Assembly: GCF_000182565.1 (NCBI RefSeq)
Contig: NW_015971542.1
Coordinates: 1,346,873-1,410,872, forward strand
Origin: Spizellomyces punctatus DAOM BR117
Lineage: Eukaryota > Chytridiomycota > Chytridiomycetes > Spizellomycetales > Spizellomycetaceae
Length of the DNA stretch: 64,000 nucleotides
Direction of reading: 5' to 3'
Numbering within the stretch: the first letter of the stretch is position 1; each line of letters opens with the position of its first letter. Both the position numbers and the translations under genes were made by a program. Of the stretch, positions 12,989 through 23,241 are shown in pieces. A model generated the notes under the pieces. That model was not told the origin of the DNA. It did not search any database and worked only from the letters and a program-made list of their open reading frames with translations.

Positions 12989-13956
12989 ATGGCGAAAAAA
13001 GGAAAGAAGGCTCTGGAAGTCCGTGATCTCCCACCAGGAGAGGAGGCAGCGTCCTCGACAACAAAAACTCTTGTGATCCCAGGCGATCACATTCCGATAA
13101 AAATTGAGAATTCGACGGGGCCTGCTCGGGTACGGGTGGGACCAGGATTGCATCAAGAACAGGGGGAGCTGGTGGCAGTAAAGGCTGGAATCTTGCAGCA
13201 AGGGAGCCAGAATAGATGGTGGGTTGAGGGTACGCAGAAAAGGGTAGGTAATTGGTATGCCGCTCGACGACTCCAGCGTGGAAGCTGACAGCATTGTAGT
13301 ATGTCCCTGCCTTGGGAGAGTCCGTATTGGGCATAATTGCCTCCAAACATGGAGAGTTTTATCGAGTGGATATTGGGGCTGCCCACCCGGCGTCACTTCC
13401 CGTATTAGCCTTTGAGGGTGCCACAAAGCGAAATAGACCAAATCTGGAGGTATGTGGAAGTTTTCAGAAAGAGGTCGCCCAAACCGTCTTTTCGCACGAT
13501 CGTTGATTGAACTCTACCTAGGTGGGATCATTAATATATGCACGAGTATCATTAGCGAACAAGGATATGGAACCAGAGCTTGACTGCATAGATCCGGCCA
13601 CAGGAAAAGCTGGGGGATTTGGTGAGCTCAAAGATGGGTTCATGGTACGCTGTTCGCTTGGCATGGCAAGAAGGTCAGTATAGGGAATTTTTGATTCTTT
13701 TGAAAACTCAATCTCATCAACTCGGGCTAGATTACTTGATCCAAGAAGTCCGATTCTGCTTCGGCTAGCGGAAGCCTTCAAATTCGAGACGGCGGTGGGA
13801 ATGAATGGACGGGTATGGGTGAACGCTGAGACGACACCGCACATTATAACGGTCGCGAGAGCCATTCAGGTGGCGGACGGAGCTGCAGCTGGAGATGTTA
13901 TGAGAAGGGTGGAACAAGTGCTCCGCACTCTAGACGACTTCATGGACAACAGTTGA
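12989..13956 (+). CDS. RRP40: Exosome complex component RRP40 (EXOSC3)
   Basis: S1/KH cap subunit of the RNA exosome, which degrades and trims RNA in nucleus and cytoplasm. Four exons. Exon 1 starts at ATG 12989 and carries the N-terminal domain with VIPGDHIPI and VRVGPGLHQEQGELVAVKAG. Exon 2 gives YVPALGESVLGIIASKHGEF then VDIGAAHPASLPVLAFEGAT and KRNRPNLE, the S1 domain hallmark. Exon 3 continues VGSLIYARVSLANKDMEPEL; the last exon gives AVGMNGRVWVNAE, matching the KH-domain GMNGRIWVKA motif of the family. The stop is at 13954-13956. All three introns have GT-AG ends and keep phase (the first two phase 0). Long minus-strand open frames lie opposite this gene, but they have no family match and are shadows. 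Confidence 0.93.
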
Positions 13957-14158
13957 AGTTGGACCTAATATTTTTTCTTCTGTAATTACTGGAACCGCAT
14001 GAGGTGCATTTCAATCCTGCCGAGGCAAGGATGTGAAAAATATTTATTCTCTATCCTCGGAGCACGAGAAATACTGGAGGGGCGTCTAACGTTTGAGGAG
14101 TGCCCGTAGGGACAACTAATTTGAATTCTAGTCTTCAGATGCTAGCCTAGTTACTGTG

Positions 14159-15493
14159 TTACAATTTGGGTGTCATGGCTTTGGCAACGCGGGAGGCGTT
14201 CTCTCGGCCCAACTTTTGCGATATCCAGTTCCCAACTTTGATGACTTCTGGCAGGCTCACACCGGTCTTGATACCGAGGCCCTCGAGAAGGTATAGAACA
14301 TCTTCTGTAGCCACATTGCCGGTCGCACCTTTTGCGTATGGGCATCCGCCTGCATCGGAATAGATTAGTCTTGATGCAACAACGATCGACGATAACTAAT
14401 ATGCATACCAAGTCCAGCCACAGAGCTGTCCACTACATGAATGCCATGCTACAGAAGTCGCGGTTGATAACTATTACACAAATATTACTGCTTTAGAGGT
14501 ACTTACCTGCAGCGCCATTGTAATATTGGCCACAGCTTGCCCGTAAGTGTCATGACAATGAACCGCAAGACATTCCACAGGAATTACATCCTTCACTGCT
14601 TCTAACATTTTCGCCATCTTAAGGGGTGTACCTGGAACGGCGCATGAGGACAAGAGATTCGTGCGTGGTCATTTCCCCGCCCTGATGGCACTTTCATGTC
14701 GCACCTACGCCGATTGTGTCGCCCAAGGAAATCTCATAGCATCCCATGTCATATAGCTTTTTGGCCACAGTAGCTACCATTTTGGGCGAAATGTCACCCT
14801 CGTAAGGACATCCAAGGACAGTGGAGACGTATCTGAACTCTGATATCAGCCATTTCATTTGACAACGACAAGCACGATTCTAGTGATGTACGTACCCTCG
14901 GACCCGAAGTCCCTCCCTGATCGCCTTTTGACATACTTCTTCAAATCTCTTCAAACTCTCGTCTATCGAGCAATTAATGTTCTTCTGACTAAACGACTCT
15001 GACGCCGCGCCAAAAATGGCCACCTCTTCGGCTCCTGCTGCAATGGCTGCTTCCAGGCCTTTCAAGTTCGGTGTAAGGACTGGGTAAGTTACACCTTTGC
15101 GTCGCTGGATTCCTGTCAGCACTTTTGGGGCGTCCGCCATCTGTGGAACCCATTTCGGAGATACAAAGGACGTCGTTTCTATCACTGGAAGTCCAGTAGC
15201 ACTCAGACGATCGATAAACTCAATCTTGACTTCTGCCGGAATCATTGTTTTTTCATTTTGGAGACCATCCCTTGGTCCTACTTCAACGATCTTGACATAA
15301 TCTGGGACAATCTGGGACGCCGGTGCACGGTCAGTTGAGACTTCCAAGTTTTCTCGCGACTCCATGGGACGGATACGATCTCCCAACTCACCCTTTGCTG
15401 AGCTGACAGTGTCAGTCGACGGGCAACAAGCTGCTGGTGGCCTCCAAAAGGCCGTAAGACTGCGGGCAACGCAACACGCATAGTCCGCATCAT
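14159..15493 (-). CDS. HMGCL: Hydroxymethylglutaryl-CoA lyase
   Basis: Cleaves HMG-CoA to acetyl-CoA and acetoacetate, the last step of leucine breakdown. A class II TIM-barrel lyase of the HMGL family. Visible signatures: [13 protein letters not shown] (catalytic Arg and Asp), [17 protein letters not shown], and [17 protein letters not shown] near the C-terminus, containing the active-site Cys loop. The first exon encodes an Arg/Ser-rich presequence ([16 protein letters not shown]) that fits mitochondrial import and joins QQR to IVPDYVKI. The stop is at 14159-14161 after VAKAMTPKL. The C-terminal PKL resembles a weak peroxisomal PTS1-like tail; human HMGCL ends CKL and is dually targeted. 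An alternative Met in the unspliced frame at 15386 would lose the presequence and is less likely. Several introns interrupt 14370-14880. Confidence 0.92.
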
Positions 15494-16044
15494 CTTGTAA
15501 AGTCCGCCGTGGAGTACCAGTTACAACTGGACATGATCGTTGGATGAATAAGCGTACACTGCCGCGCTCACGCGACCTGCTGACTCAGCCAATGGCCGAC
15601 AGTGGCAACGGCGATTGTCAGATATCTGCAAGACGAAATAAGGGGAATAAAGAAGTGTTTTTATGATATTCTCAAGAGGAACGGGCAATAAGAAATAGAT
15701 CACTCTCAAATCGTTCAGGTCGTCGGCGTCTGCGCTTTGCAACGACGGGTTAACTTGCTAATGGGTGATCGCATTAGCTGAATCAACCACTGCTGTTTTC
15801 CAAGGGATATGAACTCTGTCCAGCATTGATCCCAACAGTGGGTTTCATGCCACATCATTGTCTTCTGGGCATTGTTGGCCGCTTGGCATCTTCAACCTAA
15901 TCGTCGTTTTGGAGAATAATCACGTGCGTAAGCTTACCTACAGGATGCTGGTGTCGCGTCCATCGATCTAGTTTGCTCTCGTGAACTTTGCCAAAGCCCT
16001 AGGAAAGATGGTCTAGTCATTGCTGCCAGTACTCGTTTTGAGCC
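15494..16044. other. Divergent intergenic region, HMG-CoA lyase / TMEM138
   Basis: About 550 bp between two starts on opposite strands. Only short open frames occur, none with recognisable protein features, so it is read as 5' UTRs and promoters. No conserved regulatory motif such as an RFX X-box could be identified by eye with confidence. Confidence 0.4.
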
Positions 16045-16822
16045 ATGGCTAGCATTAAATCCTTTAAAGTCACCGCATCTCTTCAGCTTTGTTTTCTTTT
16101 CTTCGATCTGCTCATCACACTTTTGGGTGAGACGGCTCGCCATCGGTTTTTTACCTTGATTGTTGCCTACATGTTAGTAGAGTCCCAGTAGATGCCACAG
16201 TGCTGCTGACAAAGTGTAAATATATGCTCAACAACTTCATTTTGTTTCCAGTGTCCAACTGCTCTTTCTTGCCGCCAATGTCCTCCTCTTGTTTATACGG
16301 TTTGCAGCAAGCTACCCGTTTCGCGCGGGTATGCTGCGTATCATGATGAATGAGTTCTCTGGTGCATTGTGGGCCAGTCTTGCATATCTGGTCTTCTTTG
16401 CAATTTGCCGGGTTTCCGGGCTGGTACGTCTGTAGCTAACTCTTTGGAAAAGTGGTGTACACCTGTTCCTTACCGTAATTGGGCGATTACAAGCTTCTGA
16501 TGGCCCCCTGCGATGATGGACGGTGTGATTTTTGGACGAACGGATATATGGCGGCATATACTTTCTTTCGAATAGGTCAGTTCAAGCATTTTAGGGGGTA
16601 GCCCTTAAACTAATTCCTGTCTTTTACACAGCCGAGATGGTCTACTACTTTTACTACCTGCGCGCAATAATACAGCTCTGCGATCCAAAGTATGTTGCAT
16701 CGGTGCGGCTGGATATAGATATTGGCACTAATCCACCTTTCATTCTCAGATATTACCGAGACTCTGCTTGGTTGCGCGAAAAGATGCGTTTAAATGACAT
16801 GAAAAGATTTGCTCGCAAATAA
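16045..16822 (+). CDS. TMEM138: Transmembrane protein 138 (ciliary transition-zone protein)
   Basis: Small four-pass membrane protein needed for cilium assembly and transition-zone function; human mutations cause Joubert syndrome. Exon 1 gives MASIKSFKVTASLQLCFLFF, matching the N-terminal LSLQFLLLSYDLF segment of animal TMEM138. Exon 2 encodes VQLLFLAANVLLLFIRF and a PFRAGMLRIMMNEFSGAL loop, parallel to the animal FVFQAGLVNLLFHKF loop. Exon 3 gives FWTNGYMAAYTFFRIAEMVY then YFYYLRA, matching IWTDGLQMLFVFQRLA. The last exon gives LCDPKYYRDSAWLREKM, matching GDPHFYQDSLWLRKEF. A 60-nt intron (16690-16749) has no in-frame stop and would insert about 20 spurious residues if read through. The stop is at 16820-16822. 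Length after splicing is roughly 170 residues, typical for the family. Confidence 0.85.
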
Positions 16823-17057
16823 AGAGACAAGATGTCTATATACATGTACCAATATTGAAGGCTATTTAAAAGCAGAATACAATACGATCCATGCTGGCGG
16901 GACAGCGGGCCAAGTGAAGTGTGAATACGGCTCTCAACAATTAAGATTTCCCATCAAGTGGTTTCTCTAATAAATTAAAGCACCGACCGCCGCTTGCCAG
17001 CGCCTGAATATCGGCGAACAGGGAGAAGTAAACGTCACGTTGAGTCTCTGGCACCAA

Positions 17058-17467
17058 TTAAAACCTGTTGCGGGGTTCACGGGGAGGACGATCAGGCATT
17101 TCTGTAGCTTCGTTAACCTGTGCAACGGAAATATAAGTCATCCGGATGTATAGTCCCATTCAGACTTTCTCTCACGTACCCTCAAATCCCGACCCTTGAA
17201 GTTGCTACCATTGAGCGAGCTGATGGCCTTGAGAGCATCCTCCTCCTCCATTTCCACAAACCCAAAGCCACGGCTTCGCCCTGTAGCACGGTCAATCATG
17301 ACTCGAGTGGCCTTGACTTCACCGTACTGAGCAAAGAGGGCAGAAATTTCGTCAGTCCGTGCAGCCCAGGGGAGGTTGCCCACAAAGATGCGCTTGGTAG
17401 ACATGAGCCGGATGGAGAAGGCTGTTGGCCGAAAGGCGGCAGCGACGTTGCGTGTGATGGGAAGCAT
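17058..17467 (-). CDS. Single-RRM RNA-binding protein with mitochondrial-type presequence
   Basis: One RNA recognition motif (about residues 25-103) with RNP2 RIFVGNLPW and RNP1 [10 protein letters not shown], both intact. The first 24 residues (MLPITRNVAAAFRPTAFSIR) are rich in Ala, Arg and Ser without acids, as in a mitochondrial presequence. An intron after RDLR (phase 0) leads to a short last exon ending EPRNRF and a stop at 17058-17060; read through, the frame would end in a spurious SEWDYTSG tail. Its small size and layout resemble glycine-poor organellar RRM proteins. The specific RNA target is unknown. It lies 174 bp from the start of the FNBP4-like gene on the opposite strand. Confidence 0.75.
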
Positions 17468-17641
17468 TGCGTTTTAGATGTTGATAATTATTTTTACCAA
17501 AATCTGGTTTTGGTTGAACTTTTCGGAAACCATTCACGTTGAAAATACCGCGACCAATGAAACGCATCGTGGCTTATGGAAACCGCGAAAGGAGCGATCG
17601 GTCGACATGACCAATTTACAGAAATTCATTTCCTCGCAAGC

Positions 17642-19390
17642 ATGAGAAAACGCCAACGCATTTCACTAGAATTGAGTGCTGGAGGTCGGCGAAGGCCAGT
17701 TTTGCAGCTTGACCGTCCTCTGGCCGCTCCATCCTCGGCATTAGCAACTCGCACACAGCCCAATTCTGCTCCCGTCAAAGGTTTGCATTCACACATAAAT
17801 CCCGAGTTTTCACTATGCCACAATATAGCACCAGTTGGCTGCGAGATTGGAACGGCGTGTGAAGTCGCTTTGCGTTGTATGCTTCAGAGGGTCTCACACA
17901 CGAAAGGACGCGGCGGAGTATAAGTTTTTGCCCGAGCCCTGCTGTTTGTTGTGATTGTCTAAATGTCCGTTTCGATCTGCAATATGCTCTTTTTTATATG
18001 AAAAGCAACCGAAGCGGTAACTCAATTGGCTGGTTTGAGTGCCTACGATGATAGCGACGAGGAAGATGATACAACGCATGGAAATCATCAAGGTAGGGTG
18101 CCATGGGTGTGAAGCGAAATGGATCTCGAATGTATTTGCAAGGGTTGTTGCTCTGATGCAAAAGAGAACAAACGTTTGTAAGAGTCGGAGCTGAATCCTA
18201 AGTGCCCACTTGCAACATGGCGTTCGCGGCAGCGCACGCACATTTGCCATAAGCAAATGTGGAGCATGTCCTTGTGTCGCAACAGAGTGGGTGGGACTGA
18301 TCTCTGGCTTTCTTCCTTTACGGAAAGGTATAGTTGGCGTGGCTATGAGGAGAGGCCCACAAAAGACAATAATAGAGGAACACGGCTGATTGAGCTCTGC
18401 TGTGATTCAATTCATCGTACAGGTCAAGCTGCAGAAAAGCCTGGTGACATGGATGCAGTGTTTGCGGACTTTATATCAGAAATTAACGCCATGTCTGACC
18501 CTTTCACTCAAACACTGTCCGAGGCTACCTCAATTGGATCATCATCAGGCATCTCCTCACATACCAAATCCGCGAGTGGGCCTGCAACTTCTGTAAAACC
18601 CAAAGAATCTCGATCCCCTGATCGGCCGCTTGTCGCTCTCTCATCATTGCCTCCAAAGTTTGCAACCGCATTGATCAAACCTAGCCGTTCATCTCCACTG
18701 CATCGCCGCACCAATACCCTTCTATCGAAAATTGCCAACCTGCTCGCCCTCGGTCCTGACATGCTTCCAGTAGAGCTCGAGAACGTGACTGCCTGCCAAA
18801 AAGAACTCACGTCCCGATTTCTGGATTGGACTCGAGGGGCGCTGCATAGTGGGTACTTTGAAGAGATCTTAAAGCATTGGGAGGTGGAAGTTGTGCCGGC
18901 TGTGGAGAATCGTGTCGCGCCGCATGGATGGTCTCTGGAGTGGGACGCACGGAGCGAAGCATACAGTTTCAAGTGCGCGGAAACCGATGATATAAGGTGG
19001 TCTCATCCTCTGAAGAAGGAAATGGCTGAAATTTCGACTCCCGTTCCGCCGCCTCTTCCCCCACCCCCGCCACCTCCTCCTCCTCCACCTCAACCTGAGG
19101 ACGAGCAGCAGAATAGGAAGGAAGTGCATATGGCCAACAGTGCACACCCAAGTAAAAAAGTGGTGAGTACCTGGGTGAGGGTCGAACTATTAGAAGCAAT
19201 TATTCAATCTTCATTACGATAGACAACTTTGTTTCAAAAATGGAAGGCGGCCGGTGCAGAGCTCATGAAGGATACCGATGAAACCACGGCGCCTGAAGAT
19301 TTAAACAACTGGGCAAAACGACAGATGCAAAAGGACGCAGTGGCCTTCAATCCAAATTTTACGCCAGTGCAGCCACGTACGCGCCGTTGA
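17642..19390 (+). CDS. FNBP4: Formin-binding protein 4-like WW-domain protein
   Basis: Nuclear proline-rich WW protein related to animal FNBP4, linked to formin binding and splicing factors. Exon 1 has RRRPVLQLDRPL near the N-terminus, parallel to RRPILQLSPP in human FNBP4. Splicing at 17779 joins PVK to ATEAVTQLAGLSAYDDSDEE, parallel to VKATGGLCLLGAYADSDDDD. The next exon gives DMDAVFADFISEINAM, parallel to DIDSTLANFLAEIDAI. A WW-like module follows (about 18920-19010: HGWSLEWDARSEAYSFKC to IRWSHPL), then a 14-Pro-rich run (about 19046-19096) and a last exon with LFQKWKAAGAELMK ending NPNFTPVQPRTRR and a stop at 19388-19390. The start at 17642 (MRKRQRIS) was preferred over an in-frame ATG at 17576, because the conserved block begins just after it. 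Confidence 0.78.
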
Positions 19391-19536
19391 CATTGTTCCC
19401 TTGAACATTCATGGTTTATCCAAATTCAAGCATGAGCAAGGGTTTGGACTGATTATGTAGATATAAATAAAATCCTAAAATACAAAGTGGAAAGCGTCGG
19501 TAACGTTTACTGTCCGGCTTTGCAGCAAAGAAAGGA

Positions 19537-21141
19537 TCATCCTCCGCCCTTCTTTCTCTTTTCTTTGCTAAATTTCCCACCTCGATATGCGCGTCCTTTA
19601 CTGTTTGCACGCGGCGGTTGAGTTTTTCCTTTTTTTCCCTTACCGGACTTTGCCGGGCGGCTGCCTTCATTATCCGCACGCTGGCGCCAATTACCTTCAC
19701 TTCCGTTACTTGGTGGCGCTGTCGATGGGTGGAAAACGTCCTGGTGCCTTCCATTTTCGTATCGTTGGAAGTCTCTTTGATCGCTTGTCGTGACAGGGTG
19801 TCTCGAAGATGTGCCAGTTCTACCTTGATAAAATCCATATGAATCGTGTCCAGGTTCGCGATCTCTATAGGATTGACGATGTGGTTGTCCTTCATGCACT
19901 GGAAGGTCGTCTGATCTATGCTGATGGTAACCAGAATGTTGGGGCACATAGGGTTGTGAGTGATAACCCCAAGTCTGCTGAGACTCGAATCTCTGAAAGG
20001 ATTCGCGATCTCTATAGGATTGACGATGTGTTTGTCCTTCATGCACTGAAAGGTCGTCTGATCTATGCCGATGGTAACCAAAATGTTGCGGCATATACGC
20101 CTGTGAGTGATAACCCCTACTCTGCTGAGGCTCGAATCTTTGAAAGGGTGGCTGAGGATGTGTTGTTCTATCCATTCTTGACTGATGTGCATTCTGCGCC
20201 GCCCACGGTGGCCTCTCCTCGTCACTTGAAGACAAACTATGATCTGCAAGCCGCGGGCGATCTTTGGTAAATCTCGAAATCAATTCTTCATCTTCAGTAT
20301 CCTGTATTGCAAACTGTTCATGCGGGTGCGTTGCCTTTCCAGTGTCTGCGACATGGAATGCGGGATGCGTTTTAAAGTATTCTCGTACATCCGTCACATC
20401 GCTCTGGCGTAGCGCGTCCAGGTATTTTATCAAACTTAGCAGCGAGGTATCGTTTATGCAATCAAAATTGGGATCGCACACTGTGAACGTTGGAAGGTGC
20501 AAGCAGTTTGCGGGAGTGAAGGATGCCTTTGACGATGTATCGTCAATTAAGATGGTATTTCGCTAAAAATTGCAAGCAGTATGTCACAAATGGATCATTT
20601 CAAGAAGATGCAAACATGTAGAGTATCCCTACCTCTGTCCATCGTCCGTGTGGATTGACAGTCCGATCAGCCCACACTTTGCGAAGATCTTTCTTTGCTT
20701 CCCAGTCCCGATCTCGACCTCCAATATCGCTACAATGCGATCTGTTCCATCCAAATGCCAGCTTCGACGCATAATCACCAAAAATATGGCTGAACATAGG
20801 ATCCGCATTTTTTGGCATTGCCGAGGTCCAAGCTGCGACCTCAAAGTGTTGGAAAATGTGATCGATGAATGTGTCCAAATACGGGCGATAGTAGCATCTG
20901 CCAGGTGCAAAACAAGGTTCAGAGATGCGACAAATGACAAGTGCAAAGCATCGACCTACCTTGCTCTGTTGAGTCGAAAGTTTGGTGCTTCAGGGCAAAG
21001 TGGGTTCGCCCTTGCGGCTCTTTTCTCTGCCGTTTTCTTGACTCTCTCCAACAGCGTTCCGTTGATATCAAGAATGAGAAGGATGGTACGTCGTTTTGTA
21101 CCCGACATTTTTCGCCGTTTGCGCTCGCGGGATTTGGCCAT
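19537..21141 (-). CDS. FCP1/NIF-type HAD phosphatase with low-complexity C-terminal repeats
   Basis: HAD-superfamily phosphatase of the NLI-interacting-factor/FCP1 type; members dephosphorylate serine residues of proteins such as the RNA polymerase II tail. Motif I is LILDINGTLL in exon 1 (about 21080). Exon 2 has YYRPYLDTFIDHIFQHF then AAWTSAMPKNADPMF (motif II, with T and S), a Lys region near KKDLRKVW, and exon 3 has NTILIDDTSSKA (motif III, paired Asp). Start ATG 21141 is followed by a basic N-terminus (MAKSRERKRRK). After the catalytic domain, from about residue 220, the protein becomes H/Q/R/S-rich and contains two 49-residue tandem repeats, ending in a K/G/R-rich tail (GKGKKGKT, KEKRKKGGG) typical of nucleic-acid-binding or nucleolar proteins. 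The true substrate is unknown. Stop at 19537-19539. Confidence 0.82.
19855..20148. repeat. Two-copy 147-bp in-frame tandem repeat inside the phosphatase gene
   Basis: Two near-identical 147-bp units begin TTCGCGATCTCTATAGG at 19855 and 20002. Each encodes 49 residues on the minus strand (pattern FQRFE.QQ..GYHSQ.Y.PQH then GYH.HRSDDL.VHEGQ and HRQSYRDRE). The period is a multiple of three, so the reading frame is kept. The few differences between copies suggest a fairly recent duplication. Confidence 0.9.
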
Positions 21142-21413
21142 TTCTTGAGATCTCTGGTAGGAAAATGCCAAAACGATCATCAAAAGTTTGGCTGCTTGGT
21201 CATCATTTCACGTGACCCAATGCATTCCAGTCATGTGACCACGATCGCAGAGTGCAACTCAAGTCGTTGTTGGTTGAACTCTAGCAGAAGAAGCTGATAA
21301 CGAGGTGATTAAACCAGTGCAGGGGAACTCTACCCGTCATGGAACTCAGAAGCCCGACAGTTGGCCAGCCGATGGTAAAAGCGCTGTCGAACGATCCGTT
21401 TTATTGATTCCTG

Positions 21414-21689
21414 ATGCCCACTGTAGAGGACATAGTGGAGGGGATTCTGACTTTACGATCCTCTTGTCGCCTCGCTCAAGTTGCCACCAACCTCGCGGGT
21501 AATGTGCTTTGCTTGCTTGAATTTGGAGATTCAAGAAGGGAAGTACATCCATACATTCCTTATCATGAAAGAAAGGATTACGGTGGAGGGGGAGCGTACA
21601 GCAACCATTTATTTGCGACTAGATTATTTTTAACATTGCTTGGACTAGTTACTTTTTTGCTCATATTCGCCTCGTTGTCTCAAGGTTAA
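21414..21689 (+). CDS. Possible small tail-anchored protein (91 aa), unknown
   Basis: A single open frame begins MPTVEDIVEGILTLRSSCRL and ends with a hydrophobic C-terminal segment (LFLTLLGLVTFLLIFASL) just before the stop, the layout of a tail-anchored membrane protein. A short Gly-rich stretch (GGGGAYSN) precedes the membrane segment. There is no family match I can name. The frame extends upstream through a stop to MELRSPTVGQPMVKALSNDP (21340), so a first exon joined by an intron is possible, but no convincing donor and acceptor pair was found. It fills part of the 836-bp gap between the phosphatase start and COX18; the rest of that gap shows nothing. Confidence 0.35.
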   Translation: MPTVEDIVEGILTLRSSCRLAQVATNLAGNVLCLLEFGDSRREVHPYIPYHERKDYGGGGAYSNHLFATRLFLTLLGLVTFLLIFASLSQG

Positions 21690-21977
21690 TATCACAACTG
21701 CTATGGGCACCGATCTTCGTCCCGTTTTTGCTTGATCGTTGCTTCTTACGGTCTTGTCCCGCCATTATGATGGTATCTGGATGGCCGTATCGCTCAGATT
21801 TTATAATATGTTTCTTCCCATAATGCAATTATCAATGTACTTTCTCTTTTCCACATATTCGTCTCGAACTTGGAGCTAGCAAAAATCACGCGAGTCCAGT
21901 ATAATACTTTGGCAGGTTTGCCAAGTGATCTAATGCAATATCTTGTCCAAACATCAGAGATCGCAGCAGGGAAAGCA

Positions 21978-23074
21978 ATGTTGTCGCGGACCTTTGGCCC
22001 ATCACGGCGTTGCGCATTTCTTCCAGCAAAGATCCTCCAATGCACGCGCGCACTCAAACCCCAACGGCCGGCAGGAGCACCGTGGTTGCCAACCACCATT
22101 TTCGCAGCAGCAACTCCTATAGGCACCGACCCATCCTTCAGCTTCTCCCCAATTGCATTCATTGAAACAGCTTTGACCCAAGTCCACTCTGTAACAGGTT
22201 TCCCATGGTGGCTTACAATAGTCAGTTGTACTGTGGCTCTGCGAGCCACATGCACACTTCCTCTGGCAATTCAACAAAGACGCCGAGTAGCGAGGCTAGC
22301 AGAACTGCAACCCATCTTGAAAGCGTGGGAAGGAACATTTCGGCAGCAGATGAAAGCACAGAGAGGGTCAAGATCGCTTCTTGCTTTGAACAAGGCTCAG
22401 ATAACTGTATGTGGTGCCTGTTTCGTCCTCTTTCTCTTCACACTCTGATCATAGTTTTTTGGTCTTTTCGAAGTATAAACAAAAAGTGCGCGAGCTTTAC
22501 CGAACATACAACTGTCATCCCATAAAAACCATCATTTTACCATGGGTGCAAATTCCTTTGTGGATCACTGCGTCACTTGCCTTGCGGCGAATGGCTGCAT
22601 TTCCAGCGCCTTGGCTAGAGACCCCAATGGCCGCAATAGAAGGATTTACGACGGGAGGCACGGCTTGGTTTGTTGATTTGGCGGCGCCAGATCCTACCAT
22701 GATTGTCCCCCTCACGATTGGATTTCTGCACTTGATGAATGTCGAGGTACGGTACTGCTCTTGAAACGTATATAACGTATGTTGGGCGATAGCTGATGTT
22801 ATAAATAGTTGAACAAGTCTATCGTCAACTTGGGAGGTCGGAAGGATCACCCTCTGATGACATTTCTCTTCCGGTGCTTGTCCATTGTTATCATTCCCGT
22901 CGCGACACAAGTTCCGATGGTATGTGGGCATTTGTCCTTATCGTCATCTCATGTGAATCATTAACAGTCGCTCTACGCCAGGCGCTAAGCTTGTATTGGG
23001 CAACCTCGGCGGCGTTCAGCACGACGCAAAATATTGGTTTTTGGCTCTTGAAGCGATACCGAAACGCCCCATGA
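21978..23074 (+). CDS. COX18: Mitochondrial membrane insertase COX18 (OXA1/YidC family)
   Basis: Inner-membrane insertase that exports the C-terminal tail of Cox2 during cytochrome oxidase assembly. Blocks in order: an Arg/Lys-rich, acid-free presequence (MLSRTFGPSRRCAFLPAKIL), LTQVHSVTGFPWWLTIVSCT (first conserved membrane segment), LRATCTLPLAIQQRRR, a charged coiled segment, YNCHPIKTIILPWVQIPLWI, TGGTAWFVDLAAPDPTMIVP, a segment with FLFRCLSIVIIPVATQVPM, and a C-terminal SLYWATSAAFSTTQNIGFW. The CHP.K....W.Q.P.W core and the WF.DL..PD motif are shared with animal COX18. Introns lie near 22408-22467, 22745-22807 and 22920-22968. The start at 21978 fits the presequence; an in-frame ATG at 21870 is possible. 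Stop at 23072-23074. Confidence 0.86.
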
Positions 23075-23241
23075 GCTTGCACGATGTGTCCTCGGAAGGC
23101 CGTCAATCATGTAATGTTAAAAAGTATTTACGTATTTATGCATATAGAAGGGTGCATGAACGGTTCCACTCGTATGAGGACATGATAGGCTAATTCTTTG
23201 TTTAATTGCCATGTGTATATACAATCGCACCTGTACTTATT

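Noticed and set aside
12884-13865. Long minus-strand open frames of 115-214 codons opposite RRP40
   Set aside because: They have no family resemblance and lie antisense to a complete, well-conserved RRP40 gene; the real minus-strand gene starts at 12829.
16690-16749. A 20-residue insertion in TMEM138 seen in the unspliced frame
   Set aside because: The segment has a GTATGT donor and a TTCTCAG acceptor, and its removal restores LCDPKYYRDSAW, matching the family.
18257-18450. Upstream part of the 321-codon frame in the FNBP4-like gene (MWSMSLCRNRVGG and onward) as coding
   Set aside because: The conserved FNBP4 order requires an intron here (donor after NHQ, acceptor TCGTACAG), so this stretch is intronic.
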